The notes beneath the pieces are model-generated. The model ran no database searches. It had not been told where the DNA came from and saw only the letters and a program-made list of their open reading frames with translations. Below, piece after piece: positions 44,051-52,733 of a stretch of 64,000 bases of DNA; position 1 is the first letter of the stretch, and the number at the start of each line of letters is the position of its first letter. The translations under genes were made by a program, and so were the position numbers. Source of the DNA: Geomonas ferrireducens (lineage in GTDB: Bacteria; Desulfobacterota; Desulfuromonadia; Geobacterales; Geobacteraceae); the NCBI RefSeq assembly GCF_004917065.1, contig NZ_SSYA01000002.1, positions 845,897 to 909,896 of the forward strand. Direction: 5' to 3'.

Positions 44051-44533
44051 TTATTCATAACGCATCGAGGCCTCACCGGTGACAATGTTGGTGATGGGTA
44101 TCAGTTTGGGGAGGATTGCCTCGTATTTATCCCAGGTTACTTCTACGCTGACGCTGTCGCCGGCGCTAAGCCCCGCAGGAGTCGCCAGTTCGGCATATGC
44201 GATATTGACGACCACTTCGTTTTTCGGAATGCCATTGTAGATGGATTCGCAGATGGTCTTGTACACTGCACCATTGCCGGGGGATGCGACAAACTCGGCA
44301 TCGGTGCAGGACAGGGTGTGGGTGGTGGCACTGGCCGCCATGCCATCCTTATGTGTCGTTGCGTCGTACTTAGGGGTGACGACCGCGGTCCTTGCCGCCG
44401 CCCGCGCGGCATTGTTGAGCGTGTTCTTCAGATACATGTATCTGCCGAACTCGAATAGTCCCATGATCAATAAAATCAGCACGGGAAGTATTATTGCTGT
44501 CTCAACTATTGCTTGACCTTTTTGCCGGTTCAT
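44051..44533 (-). CDS. tadE: TadE-like minor pilin
   Basis: A 160-residue pseudopilin with the start KGQAIVETAIILPVLILLIM and a following GLFEFGRYMYLKNTLNNAAR, the TadE signature with Glu at position 5 of the processed helix. The rest is a small periplasmic domain. AGGGA lies ahead of the ATG. It is separated from flp by a hairpin terminator and about 190 bases. Confidence 0.88.
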   Translation of the reverse strand: MNRQKGQAIVETAIILPVLILLIMGLFEFGRYMYLKNTLNNAARAAARTAVVTPKYDATTHKDGMAASATTHTLSCTDAEFVASPGNGAVYKTICESIYNGIPKNEVVVNIAYAELATPAGLSAGDSVSVEVTWDKYEAILPKLIPITNIVTGEASMRYE

Positions 44534-44621
44534 TATTTTTCCCTAACAACATATGTCGGCTACTGTATTTGTATTGGTAAACTTTTATACAAATAAACAA
44601 AGATGTCAAGTGATATGGGAC

Positions 44622-44682
44622 AAAAAAAGGAGAACCGGACTTTATGAAAGATTAATACTCTCTCAGTACGTCCAGTTCTCCG
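44622..44682 (-). terminator. Terminator or attenuator between flp and tadE
   Basis: GGAGAACcGGAC (44629-44640) pairs with GTCCaGTTCTCC (44670-44681) in an 11-pair stem with one mismatch and a 29-base loop; on the minus strand the 3' side runs into seven T residues. It is placed so that most flp transcripts stop here and a part reads on into the assembly genes, a common way to make more pilin than machinery. Confidence 0.75.
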
Positions 44683-44724
44683 TCTTGAGTGATAGGCCCG
44701 TCAAAAACAGTCGTCAACGACAGG

Positions 44725-44925
44725 CTATTTGACAGTCATCGAGCTGTCGACCTTGCTGAAGACCTGACTCGTCTTATTCCCCAGAGAGGTCATGATGGCG
44801 ATAACCACGACCGCGATGAGCACGAGGATGAGGGCGTACTCGACAAGCCCTTGGCCCTTCTGGCTCTTAAGGGCTGCAAATCCGGCAAGCAGGCGAACGT
44901 ACAAAGCTTTGATCCATTCAGTCAT
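44725..44925 (-). CDS. flp: Flp-type IVb pilin
   Basis: A 66-residue prepilin. ATG 44925 follows AAAAGGAGA; the frame that starts at 44964 lies in the leader. After a leader of about 26 residues comes the cleavage motif GQG-LVEYALILVLIAVVVI with the Glu5-Tyr6 pair, typical of Flp pilins. It is polymerised into a thin surface fibre used for adhesion. The second Flp gene lies 65 bases upstream, on the same transcript. Confidence 0.9.
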   Translation of the reverse strand: MTEWIKALYVRLLAGFAALKSQKGQGLVEYALILVLIAVVVIAIMTSLGNKTSQVFSKVDSSMTVK

Positions 44926-44989
44926 GGCACATCTCCTTTTCGGCTTGATATATTCCGCACTCAAAAGTTGAGATGCAGGCGAATCAGGT

Positions 44990-45184
44990 TCATTTTATAG
45001 TGCTTGCCACACTGGAGTTGATGACCTCGTATGTGTCATTAACTCGGTTACCGAACCCTAAGACGGCAAGGAAAACGGTTACGGCTACGAGAAAGAGAAT
45101 CAGCGCATACTCAACAAGTCCCTGCCCACTACTGTCAAACCGAAAACGCGTCTTGGCAAATTCTTTGAGGTTGACTGCTGGCAT
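44990..45184 (-). CDS. flp: Second Flp-type IVb pilin
   Basis: A 64-residue prepilin with the same motif, GQG-LVEYALILFLVAVTVFL, and a different tail (ending VASTIK). The core agrees with the other Flp, so it probably arose by duplication. CGGAG lies about five bases before the ATG. It is the first gene of the tad operon; its leader begins at the sigma-54-like promoter near 45364-45379. Confidence 0.88.
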   Translation of the reverse strand: MPAVNLKEFAKTRFRFDSSGQGLVEYALILFLVAVTVFLAVLGFGNRVNDTYEVINSSVASTIK

Positions 45185-45363
45185 AAATCTCCGTGGTCGT
45201 GCGCGGCTGCCGGTTCGGGTAACTTGTAAATCAGTTATTAAATTAAGTCAACTTAGTGGGCTAAAATAATAAAATTATTTTTTTATAATATCACCGTATA
45301 CGACTTATATTTTATTAAATATGTTTAAAACTGTACTGTAATTGTTAGATTCAGTATATCCTG

Positions 45364-45379
45364 AGCACATTGTGTGCCG
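45364..45379 (-). promoter_or_regulatory. Candidate sigma-54 promoter of the tad operon
   Basis: Read on the minus strand the DNA is CGGCAC-ACAAT-GTGCT, which fits the -24/-12 pattern TGGCAC-N5-TTGCW with one mismatch in each box and the required GG-N10-GC spacing. It lies about 180 bases before the first flp ATG. The neighbouring gene encodes a sigma-54 activator. The rest of 45185-45546 shows no gene; 45240-45340 is very AT-rich. Confidence 0.6.
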
Positions 45380-45476
45380 CCGAAGCAGCGCACCGAACAG
45401 GTACACGGCAAGCCACTGATATCATGCTGTTTTACAGTTGATAAGTGGGGATGAGTTTGAAAGAATGACCAGGCGG

Positions 45477-45530
45477 GTGTAAGCGAACTGTAACGGAAAA
45501 GTGTAAAGAGAGTGTAAAGCTGTTGTAAAC
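45477..45530 (-). promoter_or_regulatory. Five direct repeats of TTTACA, helically phased
   Basis: On the minus strand the sequence runs GTTTACA, CTTTACA, CTTTACA, CGTTACA, GCTTACA, with starts 11, 11, 13 and 11 bases apart. Repeats on one face of the helix are a common operator form for PhoB/OmpR-type winged-helix regulators. They lie 100-165 bases upstream of the -24 box, the usual place of a sigma-54 activator site. The binding protein is unknown. Confidence 0.6.
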
Positions 45531-45546
45531 AGCCCCAGCGGCGTCG

Positions 45547-47031
45547 TTACTTCGCGCCGTCCTTTTTTATGCCGTATTTCTTGATGAGGGCGTACATGCT
45601 CGGTCTGCTTATCTGAAGCTGGCGTGCGGCCCTTGCGACGACGTAGTCATTTTGCTCAAGCGCACGAACGACGCTCTCGCGCCTGGTCTCAGCACGGTGA
45701 GGCCCCGGCTGCGGATCAGGTGAAGGCTGCGCAGCAGCATAGTGGCAGTCCTCTTCCAGTTCCATGCACGCAGGCTCGATGAGCCCCTCGCTGGCCATCA
45801 GGAACCCCCTGCGCACCTTGTTTTCAAGCTCCCTCACATTACCCGGCCATCGGTGTTGACGGATCGCCTCGACGGAAGCGGCGGAGAAATCGATGCGCCG
45901 GTTCTCGGCAGCGGCAAATCTCTCCAGGAAATGCCTGGCCAGGCGGATCTTATCCTCGCCTCTCTCCCTCAGCGGGGGGAGCTTGATGGTAAAGGAGTTC
46001 AGGCGGTAGTAGAGGTCGGCCCTGAAGCCCCCTTCGGCCATCGCCTTCTGCAGGTCGCGGTTGGTTGCGGCGACGATCCTCACGTCGATCTTTCTGGAGC
46101 CGGAGCCGCCGACCCTTTCGATGAGCCTGTCTTCGAGAAAGCGCAGGAGCTTCGCCTGGAGCGTCGCGGGGATGTCGCCGATCTCGTCGAGGAAGAGCGT
46201 GCCGCCATCGGCGGCCTCGAAGCGCCCCTTTTTCGTGGCGTAAGCTCCCGTGAACGCGCCCTTCTCGTAACCGAAGAGCTCCGCCTCAAGCAGGGTTTCA
46301 GGGATGGCTGCGCAGTTGACCGCGACAAACGGCCCATCCCTGCGCGCGCTCAGGTCGTGCAGGGCCTTTGCCGTCAGTTCCTTCCCGGTGCCGCTTTCGC
46401 CAAGAAGGAGGACACTCATCTCGGTCGGGGCAACCTTGCGGATCATCGCGAAGACGGAGAGCATCCCCTCCGAAGTGCCTATGAACTCGCTGTCGGGAGA
46501 GCGATGTTTGATCTTCAGCAGCTTGGAATCCACGAAATCGATGATCTTATCGATGTGCTCGAGGTTGAGCCGATTCAGGCGTATGTTTAGGCGCTGCGCG
46601 AAGGTGTTCTCGATGTGGCGTTCCAGGTAGCTGTCCTTGCCGAAATTGAGGTACAGGTTGCATCTGTCGCAGGAGCCTTCACGGGAATCGTCGGGATGGC
46701 CGCAATACGGGCAATCATCACTCGGCGCGAGCTTCCCCTTGATGTGCTCCCAAAGCGCCTGCATGGTTTTCTTGTCGGAATAGAAAATACGGATGGCGGC
46801 GCCGTTTTCGCTACGTCGCACCAACCTGGCCCGCAGTTCCACCTTGCCTGCTCCTGGCAGTACCGGTCGGATGGCGAAGAGCTCGGGGAGCTGGGTGGTG
46901 AGGCCGGACACCAAAGCCCCGCTGAGGCTCAGCTCCTTGATGGTCACCGCTTCGCAGTGGCGCTCATCCCTTGAGATGTATTGAACGACAGAGTCCAGGT
47001 TAGTCCGGACTCTCACATCGAGTCTGCCCAT
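45547..47031 (-). CDS. Sigma-54-dependent activator with PilZ-like and zinc-ribbon N-terminus
   Basis: A 494-residue enhancer-binding protein. ATG 47031 has GGGGA ahead; the longer frame to 47070 begins before it. N-terminal about 100 residues resemble PilZ: RLDVR (an RxxxR motif) and ELSLSG, where the second motif has Glu for Asp/Asn. Then CPYCGH...CDRC, a zinc-ribbon, and after a linker the AAA domain with [11 protein letters not shown] (Walker A), GAFTGAY (sigma-54 loop) and LFLDEIGD. The C-terminus has a Fis-type helix-turn-helix ([18 protein letters not shown]). No receiver domain. It probably drives the tad operon in answer to c-di-GMP. Confidence 0.85.
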   Translation of the reverse strand: MGRLDVRVRTNLDSVVQYISRDERHCEAVTIKELSLSGALVSGLTTQLPELFAIRPVLPGAGKVELRARLVRRSENGAAIRIFYSDKKTMQALWEHIKGKLAPSDDCPYCGHPDDSREGSCDRCNLYLNFGKDSYLERHIENTFAQRLNIRLNRLNLEHIDKIIDFVDSKLLKIKHRSPDSEFIGTSEGMLSVFAMIRKVAPTEMSVLLLGESGTGKELTAKALHDLSARRDGPFVAVNCAAIPETLLEAELFGYEKGAFTGAYATKKGRFEAADGGTLFLDEIGDIPATLQAKLLRFLEDRLIERVGGSGSRKIDVRIVAATNRDLQKAMAEGGFRADLYYRLNSFTIKLPPLRERGEDKIRLARHFLERFAAAENRRIDFSAASVEAIRQHRWPGNVRELENKVRRGFLMASEGLIEPACMELEEDCHYAAAQPSPDPQPGPHRAETRRESVVRALEQNDYVVARAARQLQISRPSMYALIKKYGIKKDGAK

Positions 47032-47220
47032 ATGGTCCCCGCACGATTTCACTGTATCAGGTGGACGCAAGCGTTAAAATATGTCAACATATCTCTCGGC
47101 TTTTGTGTACCACGTTAAGACAGGAATCAGCCGACCCTGTCTCACACCCTTTACATATAGCGGATTTGATCTAGAATTCTACCCGTCGACACAGAATTAT
47201 CCCCACATTTGAGGACACCA

Positions 47221-48633
47221 ATGCTAGTACTCGGCGAAAAATTGCTTAAGGAAAACGTGATAACGAAGGCCCAACTTGATGCGGGGGTGGAGAGACAGCG
47301 CCACTACGGCGGGAGACTGGGGCAGAACCTCATCGCGCTCGGCTTTGTGACTGAGAGAGACATCAAAAAGCTGTACCAGAAGGACCCCCCTCCCCCGCGC
47401 ACCGTTGAAGACACCGGGCTCGACCTCTCCTTCATCGCCGACCTGATCACGAAGCACATCCTCTTCATGGGGGAGTTCCGGATGGCCGACGTGGTCGAGC
47501 GGGTGAAGCTCCCTCTCTCCGTGGTGGGGGCGGTGCTGGAAGTGCTTAAGCGGGAGCGCCTGGTCGAGATCAAGGGAGCCACAAGCTACGCTTCGGCAAC
47601 CTACACCTTCAAGATCACCGAACTCGGACAGAAGAGGAGTTCCGAGCTCATGGAGCTCTGCCGGTACGCGGGCCCGGCACCGGTATCGATCGAGGACTAC
47701 CGGAACATGGTGGAACTGCAGACGATAAGATCGGTGGCGATAAACGACGCCAGCCTGCGGCAAGGTTTCTCGCACCTCGTGTGCAGCGAGGACCTCTTCA
47801 AACGCCTTGGACCTGCCGTCACCTCGGGCAAGACCGTTTTCATCTACGGCCCCCCAGGAAACGGCAAGACCGCCATCGCCGAGGCGATCGGGCACGTACC
47901 GGAGGACCTCGTCTACGTCCCGTACGCCATCGACATAGGCGGGCAGATCATCACCGTGTACGACCCGGTGAACCACATGCCGGTGGTGCCGGTGCTGCCG
48001 CAGGAAAGCGTCGACCAGCGCTGGGTCCTCGTGCGCCGGCCGGTGGTCATGGTGGGGGGCGAGCTCACCATGAGGATGCTCGACCTGGACTTCAACGTCA
48101 TCTCGAAGTACTACGAGGCGTCGCTGCAGTTGAAGGCGAACAACGGCATCTTCATCCTCGACGACTTCGGACGCCAGCAGGTGGAGCCGAGGCAGATCCT
48201 GAACCGCTGGATCGTCCCCCTCGATCGCAACATCGACTTCATGACGCTGCACACGGGTATGAAGTTCGTCGTTCCCTTCGACATGCTGGTCCTCTTCGCC
48301 ACGAACCTCGACCCGAACAGCCTGCTGGACGAGGCGTTTCTGCGCAGGATCAGGTACAAGGTCGCCATCGACCGTCCCACAAAGGAGCAGTTTCAGCTCA
48401 TATTCAAGATGGTCTGTCAGGGCGCCGAGGTCCCTTACGACCAGGCGGTGTTCGATTATCTGATGAACGAGTGCTACCCGAGGTACGGGGCGGTTCCGAA
48501 TGCGTGTCACCCGCGCGACCTCATCGAGCAGATCGTGGTTGAATCCAGGTACAACAGCGTCCCGGCGAGGCTCACCCGGGAAAACATCGACATGGCATGC
48601 GCCAACTACTTCGTCAAAGGCGGCGTCGAGTGA
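47221..48633 (+). CDS. AAA ATPase with GspE/MshE-type N-terminal domain
   Basis: A 470-residue protein. ATG 47221 follows GAGGAC; the frame from 47209 is possible. Its first about 55 residues (LGEKLLKENVITKAQLDAGV, GGRLGQNLIALGFVT) match the N-terminal domain of GspE/PilB ATPases. A winged-helix-like part follows, then an AAA domain with FIYGPPGNGKTAIAEA (about 213-228), GIFILDDFGR (about 308) and the sensor/arginine region LLDEAFLRRIRYKV. Some relatives are annotated as MoxR-like ATPases. It is divergent from the sigma-54 activator, so it may share its control region, 47032-47220. Function unknown. Confidence 0.7.
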   Translation: MLVLGEKLLKENVITKAQLDAGVERQRHYGGRLGQNLIALGFVTERDIKKLYQKDPPPPRTVEDTGLDLSFIADLITKHILFMGEFRMADVVERVKLPLSVVGAVLEVLKRERLVEIKGATSYASATYTFKITELGQKRSSELMELCRYAGPAPVSIEDYRNMVELQTIRSVAINDASLRQGFSHLVCSEDLFKRLGPAVTSGKTVFIYGPPGNGKTAIAEAIGHVPEDLVYVPYAIDIGGQIITVYDPVNHMPVVPVLPQESVDQRWVLVRRPVVMVGGELTMRMLDLDFNVISKYYEASLQLKANNGIFILDDFGRQQVEPRQILNRWIVPLDRNIDFMTLHTGMKFVVPFDMLVLFATNLDPNSLLDEAFLRRIRYKVAIDRPTKEQFQLIFKMVCQGAEVPYDQAVFDYLMNECYPRYGAVPNACHPRDLIEQIVVESRYNSVPARLTRENIDMACANYFVKGGVE

Positions 48634-48696
48634 TCACATGAAGCTATCCGTTCAGCAGGCCTACAGGCAAACAGGCTGACAGGAAAGGAGTTGAAC

Positions 48697-48795
48697 ATGG
48701 GGGGCAGGTTCCAACCGTCATCTAGCACGTGGAGCTTCGCCCCCTTTGTCATGCCCGCAAAGCGCCCGGGGGACACCGGTTACCGTCATGGATAG
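48697..48795 (+). CDS. Possible 32-residue leader peptide of the ATPase operon
   Basis: A short frame with the strongest ribosome-binding site in the area, AAAGGAG seven bases before ATG 48697. It encodes 32 residues and ends at TAG 48793-48795, out of frame with and overlapping the next start at 48788 by eight bases. That next gene lacks a clear site of its own, so this frame may serve for translational coupling. The peptide itself resembles nothing I know. Confidence 0.4.
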   Translation: MGGRFQPSSSTWSFAPFVMPAKRPGDTGYRHG

Positions 48796-49105
48796 CGAGA
48801 TACTGGCAAAAGTCGTCGCGGCGGAGCGCGAGATACAGAAGGGTCTCGAAGCGGAGGAACTTGCCGCAGCATGCATGCTGGAGGAGCTTCGCCAGGAGCT
48901 GGACCGGCGGACCGGGCAGGAAGAGGAGGCACTCGCGGCCGAGCGCGGCGAGGCACTGGCGGGTGCGCGACGCGATGTGGCCGCAAAAGCGCGGCAGACG
49001 ATCGCGGAGGCGCGGCAAAAAGCGCGGCGCTTGGCAGAACTCCCCGCCCCGCTCCTTGAACGCCACGTGCTGCGCCATATAGTGGGCATCATTCCGGAGC
49101 GGTAG
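48788..49105 (+). CDS. A/V-type ATPase peripheral-stalk coiled-coil subunit (H/G-like)
   Basis: A 105-residue protein that is nearly all coiled coil (KVVAAEREIQKGLEAEELAA, then Ala/Arg/Glu-rich helix). In A/V-type operons a small helical protein in this position before subunit I is the G/H-type stalk subunit pairing with E. The start at ATG 48788 is uncertain; the overlap with the leader peptide favours it. The gene for subunit I follows after two bases. Confidence 0.65.
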   Translation: MDSEILAKVVAAEREIQKGLEAEELAAACMLEELRQELDRRTGQEEEALAAERGEALAGARRDVAAKARQTIAEARQKARRLAELPAPLLERHVLRHIVGIIPER

Positions 49106-49107
49106 CG

Positions 49108-50985
49108 ATGATCGCCAGAATGGTAAAAGTCGAGATCGTGGGCCCGGCGGGCCTGGCGGTCGAAGTCCTCTCTCTTTTGCGGGAACTCGGCGTATTCCAG
49201 ATCGAGCCGGACAGCGCCGCTTTCATCTCCGTCGAGGACCGGGACAAGGTGCACTCGCTGCTGCTTGACGAGAAAACCATGGGCGAGCGGATGTACTACG
49301 AGGAGCTGAAAGAGAGGATCGACGAGCTCTTCGCCTGTCTTCCGCGCGGCGAGCCCCGGCGCAGTTACCTCGCACCGCTCACCGTGCTCGACTCCGTCGC
49401 CCAGACGGTGCGCAGACACCTGGGGTTGTGCCGCGAGTGGTGCCGCGCCAGGGAGTCGCTGCAGCGGGAACTGATCGAGCTCGAGCGCTACGGCACCGTT
49501 TTGGACGCGCTCGAGCCGCACCTGGCCGGGCTGGACGGCAGAAGCGGCCTCGAATTCATCGCCGTGACGCTCACCGGCCGCGACGCGCTCGAGGAGTTCG
49601 TGCGCATGCTGGCGCACCTCACCCAGAACCGGTTCGAGATCGCCACCCCGCGCACGGACGACGGCACCCTGATGGCTCTCGTCACCCTGGAGAAGGGGGC
49701 GGCGGACAGGGTACGCACGGCCCTGGGAGAGCAGCGCGTGCCGGAACTCACCCCGCCTGCGACGCTGGCGGCGGTCCCCCTCGCCGAGAAGGCGACGGCG
49801 CTTCGACGCAGAAAGGAGGCGCTCGGCCGCGAGTTGAGCGACATTGACAAAAAGCGCGCGGCTTTTGCCGCCCAGTGGGGGGCGCTCTACTGGGGGGTCC
49901 GCAACTGGCTCGATGAGCGCCTCACACTGATGAAAAACATCCCCTACCTCATGCAGAGCGACATGTGCTTTTTCATCCACGGCTGGACCCCGGAACAGGA
50001 GCTTGAGCGTCTGGAGGAGGAAGCAGGCAGGCGCTTCGTCGGTGCCGTGGTGGTCGAGCGCAGGGAGATCCTGGAACAGGACCTGGACCAGGTGCCGGTA
50101 ACCCTGCGCAACCCCCCGTTTCTTCGCCCCTTCGAACTCTTTGCAAGGCTGCTGCCCCTCCCCCGCTACGCGACCCTCGACCCGACACCTTTTTTGGCGA
50201 TAGGCTTCCCGCTCTTTTTCGGGATGATCCTCGGAGACGCGGGGTACGGCCTCTTGCTGCTGCTCCTCTCCCTTGTCGTAGTGAGGCGCACGCCGCGGGG
50301 GGACCTACGGGACGCCAGCAAGATCCTGCTCATCTGTTCCTGCTACGCCATCGTCTTCGGGTTCCTCTACGGGGAGTGTTTCGGCGCGTGGGGGGCGCAA
50401 CTGCTCGGGATGGAAAAGGCGCTTCTGGTCGAGAGGCGCCAGGCCATCCTCCCCATGCTCCTTCTGGCCGTATCGATCGGAGCGGTCCACGTCGTCATCG
50501 GCCTGGCGCTGGGGGTCGTGACGGCGCTGCGGCGCAGGACCGGAAAGGAAGCTCTTTTCAAGGTGGTGAACATCGCCGCCATCCTCTGCATGGCAGGGGC
50601 GATCCTTTCGCTCGTCGAGATCTTCCCAAGGGCGTTTGCGCCCCCGCTCGTCTTCGCCCTGCTCGCGCTCATACCGGCGCTTATCTTCTCCGGGGGGATC
50701 CTGGCACCGCTCGAGCTCATGAAACACGTCGGCAACATCGTCTCGTACACGCGGATCATGGCGATCGGGCTCGCCTCGGTGCTCCTCGCGCGCGTCGCCA
50801 ACAGCTTCGCCGGGCTCACCGGCAACGTGGTGGCCGGGGTGCTGCTCGCCCTGCTCTTTCACGCCATTAATCTGGTGCTCGGGGTCTTCTCGCCCGCGCT
50901 CCACGCCCTGCGCCTGCACTACGTGGAGTTTTACAGCAAGTTCATGATCAGCGGCGGCAGGAAGTTCGAACCGCTGAAGAAGTAG
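49108..50985 (+). CDS. ntpI: A/V-type ATPase subunit I (a-like)
   Basis: A 625-residue protein. The N-terminal about 330 residues are cytoplasmic and rich in helix; the C-terminal half has seven to eight membrane segments, beginning with FLAIGFPLFFGMILGDAGYG (about 358-377), the subunit I landmark. It forms half of the ion channel with the K ring. The start lies 2 bases after the previous stop. Followed by K after 26 bases. Confidence 0.88.
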   Translation: MIARMVKVEIVGPAGLAVEVLSLLRELGVFQIEPDSAAFISVEDRDKVHSLLLDEKTMGERMYYEELKERIDELFACLPRGEPRRSYLAPLTVLDSVAQTVRRHLGLCREWCRARESLQRELIELERYGTVLDALEPHLAGLDGRSGLEFIAVTLTGRDALEEFVRMLAHLTQNRFEIATPRTDDGTLMALVTLEKGAADRVRTALGEQRVPELTPPATLAAVPLAEKATALRRRKEALGRELSDIDKKRAAFAAQWGALYWGVRNWLDERLTLMKNIPYLMQSDMCFFIHGWTPEQELERLEEEAGRRFVGAVVVERREILEQDLDQVPVTLRNPPFLRPFELFARLLPLPRYATLDPTPFLAIGFPLFFGMILGDAGYGLLLLLLSLVVVRRTPRGDLRDASKILLICSCYAIVFGFLYGECFGAWGAQLLGMEKALLVERRQAILPMLLLAVSIGAVHVVIGLALGVVTALRRRTGKEALFKVVNIAAILCMAGAILSLVEIFPRAFAPPLVFALLALIPALIFSGGILAPLELMKHVGNIVSYTRIMAIGLASVLLARVANSFAGLTGNVVAGVLLALLFHAINLVLGVFSPALHALRLHYVEFYSKFMISGGRKFEPLKK

Positions 50986-51011
50986 AGCCGCCGAAACCAC
51001 AGGAGGTCGAC

Positions 51012-51224
51012 ATGGAAAAGTGCTACCTGGCTCTTGCAGCCGCCCTGGCCGTCGGGCTTTCGGCCATAGCCACCGCGTGGGCGCAGTCGCGCATCGGCGC
51101 GGCCGGTGCGGGCACCATCGCGGAAAAACCCGAACTGACCGGTACGGTGATCATCATGCTCGCCATACCGGAAACCATGGTGATCCTCGGTTTCGTCGTG
51201 GCGGTCATGATCCTTGGGGGCTAG
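51012..51224 (+). CDS. ntpK: A/V-type ATPase ring subunit K
   Basis: A 70-residue two-helix proteolipid, much shorter than the four-helix K of some species and like the bacterial c subunit. Glu54 in IPETMVILGF is the ion-carrying carboxylate. Gln25 (WAQSRIGAA) aligns in position with the Gln of Na+-binding rings, and Thr55 directly after the Glu is where Na+ rings have Ser or Thr. These three suggest a possible Na+ ligand set, to be treated as a hypothesis. AGGAGG lies ahead of the ATG. Confidence 0.87.
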   Translation: MEKCYLALAAALAVGLSAIATAWAQSRIGAAGAGTIAEKPELTGTVIIMLAIPETMVILGFVVAVMILGG

Positions 51225-51235
51225 CGGGAGGGGAC

Positions 51236-51799
51236 GTGGGGACCGAAGAGCTGCTGGCCGCCCTGCGCCAGGAAGGGGAGCGCAAGGCGCGTGAGATAAG
51301 GGACCAAGCCGAGGCCTCGGCGCAGCGCCTGAGGGAAGAGGCGAAGGAGCGGTCCGCCAACGTTCGGGAGGCGCACCGGCGCGAACTGGAGGCCATGGTC
51401 AACTCCGAGCGGCAGCGGTGCGACGCCGCCGCACGGCGGGCCGCGCGACTACTCCTTCTGAAGGGGTACGACGGGCTCGCCCGAAGGCTCTGGGACATCT
51501 CCGTGGAGCTTTTGCCGGCGCTGCGGAACGAGGGGTACCCGGAACTCTTCGAACGCCTGGCCGCCGAGCTTCCTCCCAGGGAGTGGCGCACGGTCCGGGT
51601 GAACCCTCAGGACGTGGATTTAGCCGCCGTGCTCTTCCCCGATGCGGATATCGTCGCGGACTGGGAGATCAGCGGAGGCCTTGTCGCCGTCTCCCAAAAA
51701 GAGGAGCTGCAGGTCATCAACACCCTGGAAAAGCGCCTCGAGCGGGGATGGGCCGAACTGCTCCCATTGATCCTCAAGGAGGTGGACGCGGATGCATGA
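51236..51799 (+). CDS. ntpE: A/V-type ATPase subunit E
   Basis: A 187-residue stalk subunit. GTG 51236 follows GGGAGGGG. The N-terminal about 75 residues are a charged helix (LRQEGERKAREIRDQAEASA), the C-terminal half is globular with DWEISGGLVAV, as in subunit E (cf. SGGV). It pairs with the G/H-type helical subunit. The last eight bases overlap the next gene. Confidence 0.85.
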   Translation: MGTEELLAALRQEGERKAREIRDQAEASAQRLREEAKERSANVREAHRRELEAMVNSERQRCDAAARRAARLLLLKGYDGLARRLWDISVELLPALRNEGYPELFERLAAELPPREWRTVRVNPQDVDLAAVLFPDADIVADWEISGGLVAVSQKEELQVINTLEKRLERGWAELLPLILKEVDADA

Positions 51800-52733
51800 C
51801 GGCACGGCCTTTCTGGCGTCGCCTCCGGAAGGGTTCCCCACGGACTACCTTCTGGCAAGGCTGAAAAGAAGGCGCCATCGCCTCGATGTGTCGCAGTCCC
51901 CGGGCATCAGGGAGCGCGCCCTCACCCGGGAAACGCAGTCATCTCCGGAGGTGCCGCAGGACGGGGTGCGCGAGGAGTACCGCTGGGTCTACCGGCAGAT
52001 GAACCCGTGTCTTAGAAAACGGTTCGCCCCCTACTTCCTCTGGTTTGAACTGAGAAGCATCCTCATCGCACTGCGGCACCTGAGGTCCGGGGAGAAGGAA
52101 CTGGCCGACCTGTCCCTTGCCGGGAGCATGCTTTCGCCCGACGTGCGCGTACTCTTCTCCTCCGCCGCCGCTCCCTTTGCCGATGCGAGCCCCCTGATCC
52201 GCATCCTGCAGGCGCAGGTAAGCGAGGCGCGTCAGCTGGCCGCGTGGTATCGCGAGGGCAAGGGTCGGGAATACGAGCGTAAGATGGTCTCCCTTTACCT
52301 CGAAGGGGTTGGCCGGGAACAGCTTTCCCCACCCGTGGGGTTGTTCTTCGCCCTGCTGACCGACGTGAAGAACCTCGTGGCGCTCGCCAAGCAGCTGCGC
52401 TGGGGCGTCCCCGACGCCGCCGCCTTCATGGACGGCGGAACCATCCACCGGCGGCTGCTGTGCGAGGAGCTCCAAAAGGGGGGGCGGGAGCTGGGCCAAC
52501 TGCTGCGCAAGACGCTCCGGCGCGGTACTCCCGAGTCGGTGCCGGAAAGGGTCGAGCACGCGCTCTTGACGCACCTTACCGGCCGGATACGCAGGGAAGC
52601 GAGGACGCGATCAGGGGAAGCGTTCATCCTCGCCTACCTCTGGGAGTGCCACCTGCGCGCGACAAACGAGGCGCTGCGCTTTCGCGCAGGGAGTTTCGGA
52701 GAGGAAGGACTGGCAACGGAGTTAATCGCATGA
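51792..52733 (+). CDS. ntpC: A/V-type ATPase subunit C (d-like)
   Basis: A 313-residue helical protein at the C position of the operon. It connects the K ring with the central shaft (F, D). Sequence identity in this family is low; the assignment rests mostly on position, helical content and length. The start codon at 51792 overlaps subunit E and the stop overlaps subunit F (ATGA). Confidence 0.7.
   Translation: MHDGTAFLASPPEGFPTDYLLARLKRRRHRLDVSQSPGIRERALTRETQSSPEVPQDGVREEYRWVYRQMNPCLRKRFAPYFLWFELRSILIALRHLRSGEKELADLSLAGSMLSPDVRVLFSSAAAPFADASPLIRILQAQVSEARQLAAWYREGKGREYERKMVSLYLEGVGREQLSPPVGLFFALLTDVKNLVALAKQLRWGVPDAAAFMDGGTIHRRLLCEELQKGGRELGQLLRKTLRRGTPESVPERVEHALLTHLTGRIRREARTRSGEAFILAYLWECHLRATNEALRFRAGSFGEEGLATELIA

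Noticed and set aside
46997-47070. Extra 13 residues at the start of the sigma-54 activator
   Set aside because: The longer frame lacks a ribosome-binding site; ATG 47031 fits the RLDVR start of the PilZ-like part.
47224-48510. 428-codon frame on the minus strand opposite the AAA ATPase
   Set aside because: Shadow frame rich in His, Val and Asp; the plus-strand protein has intact ATPase motifs.
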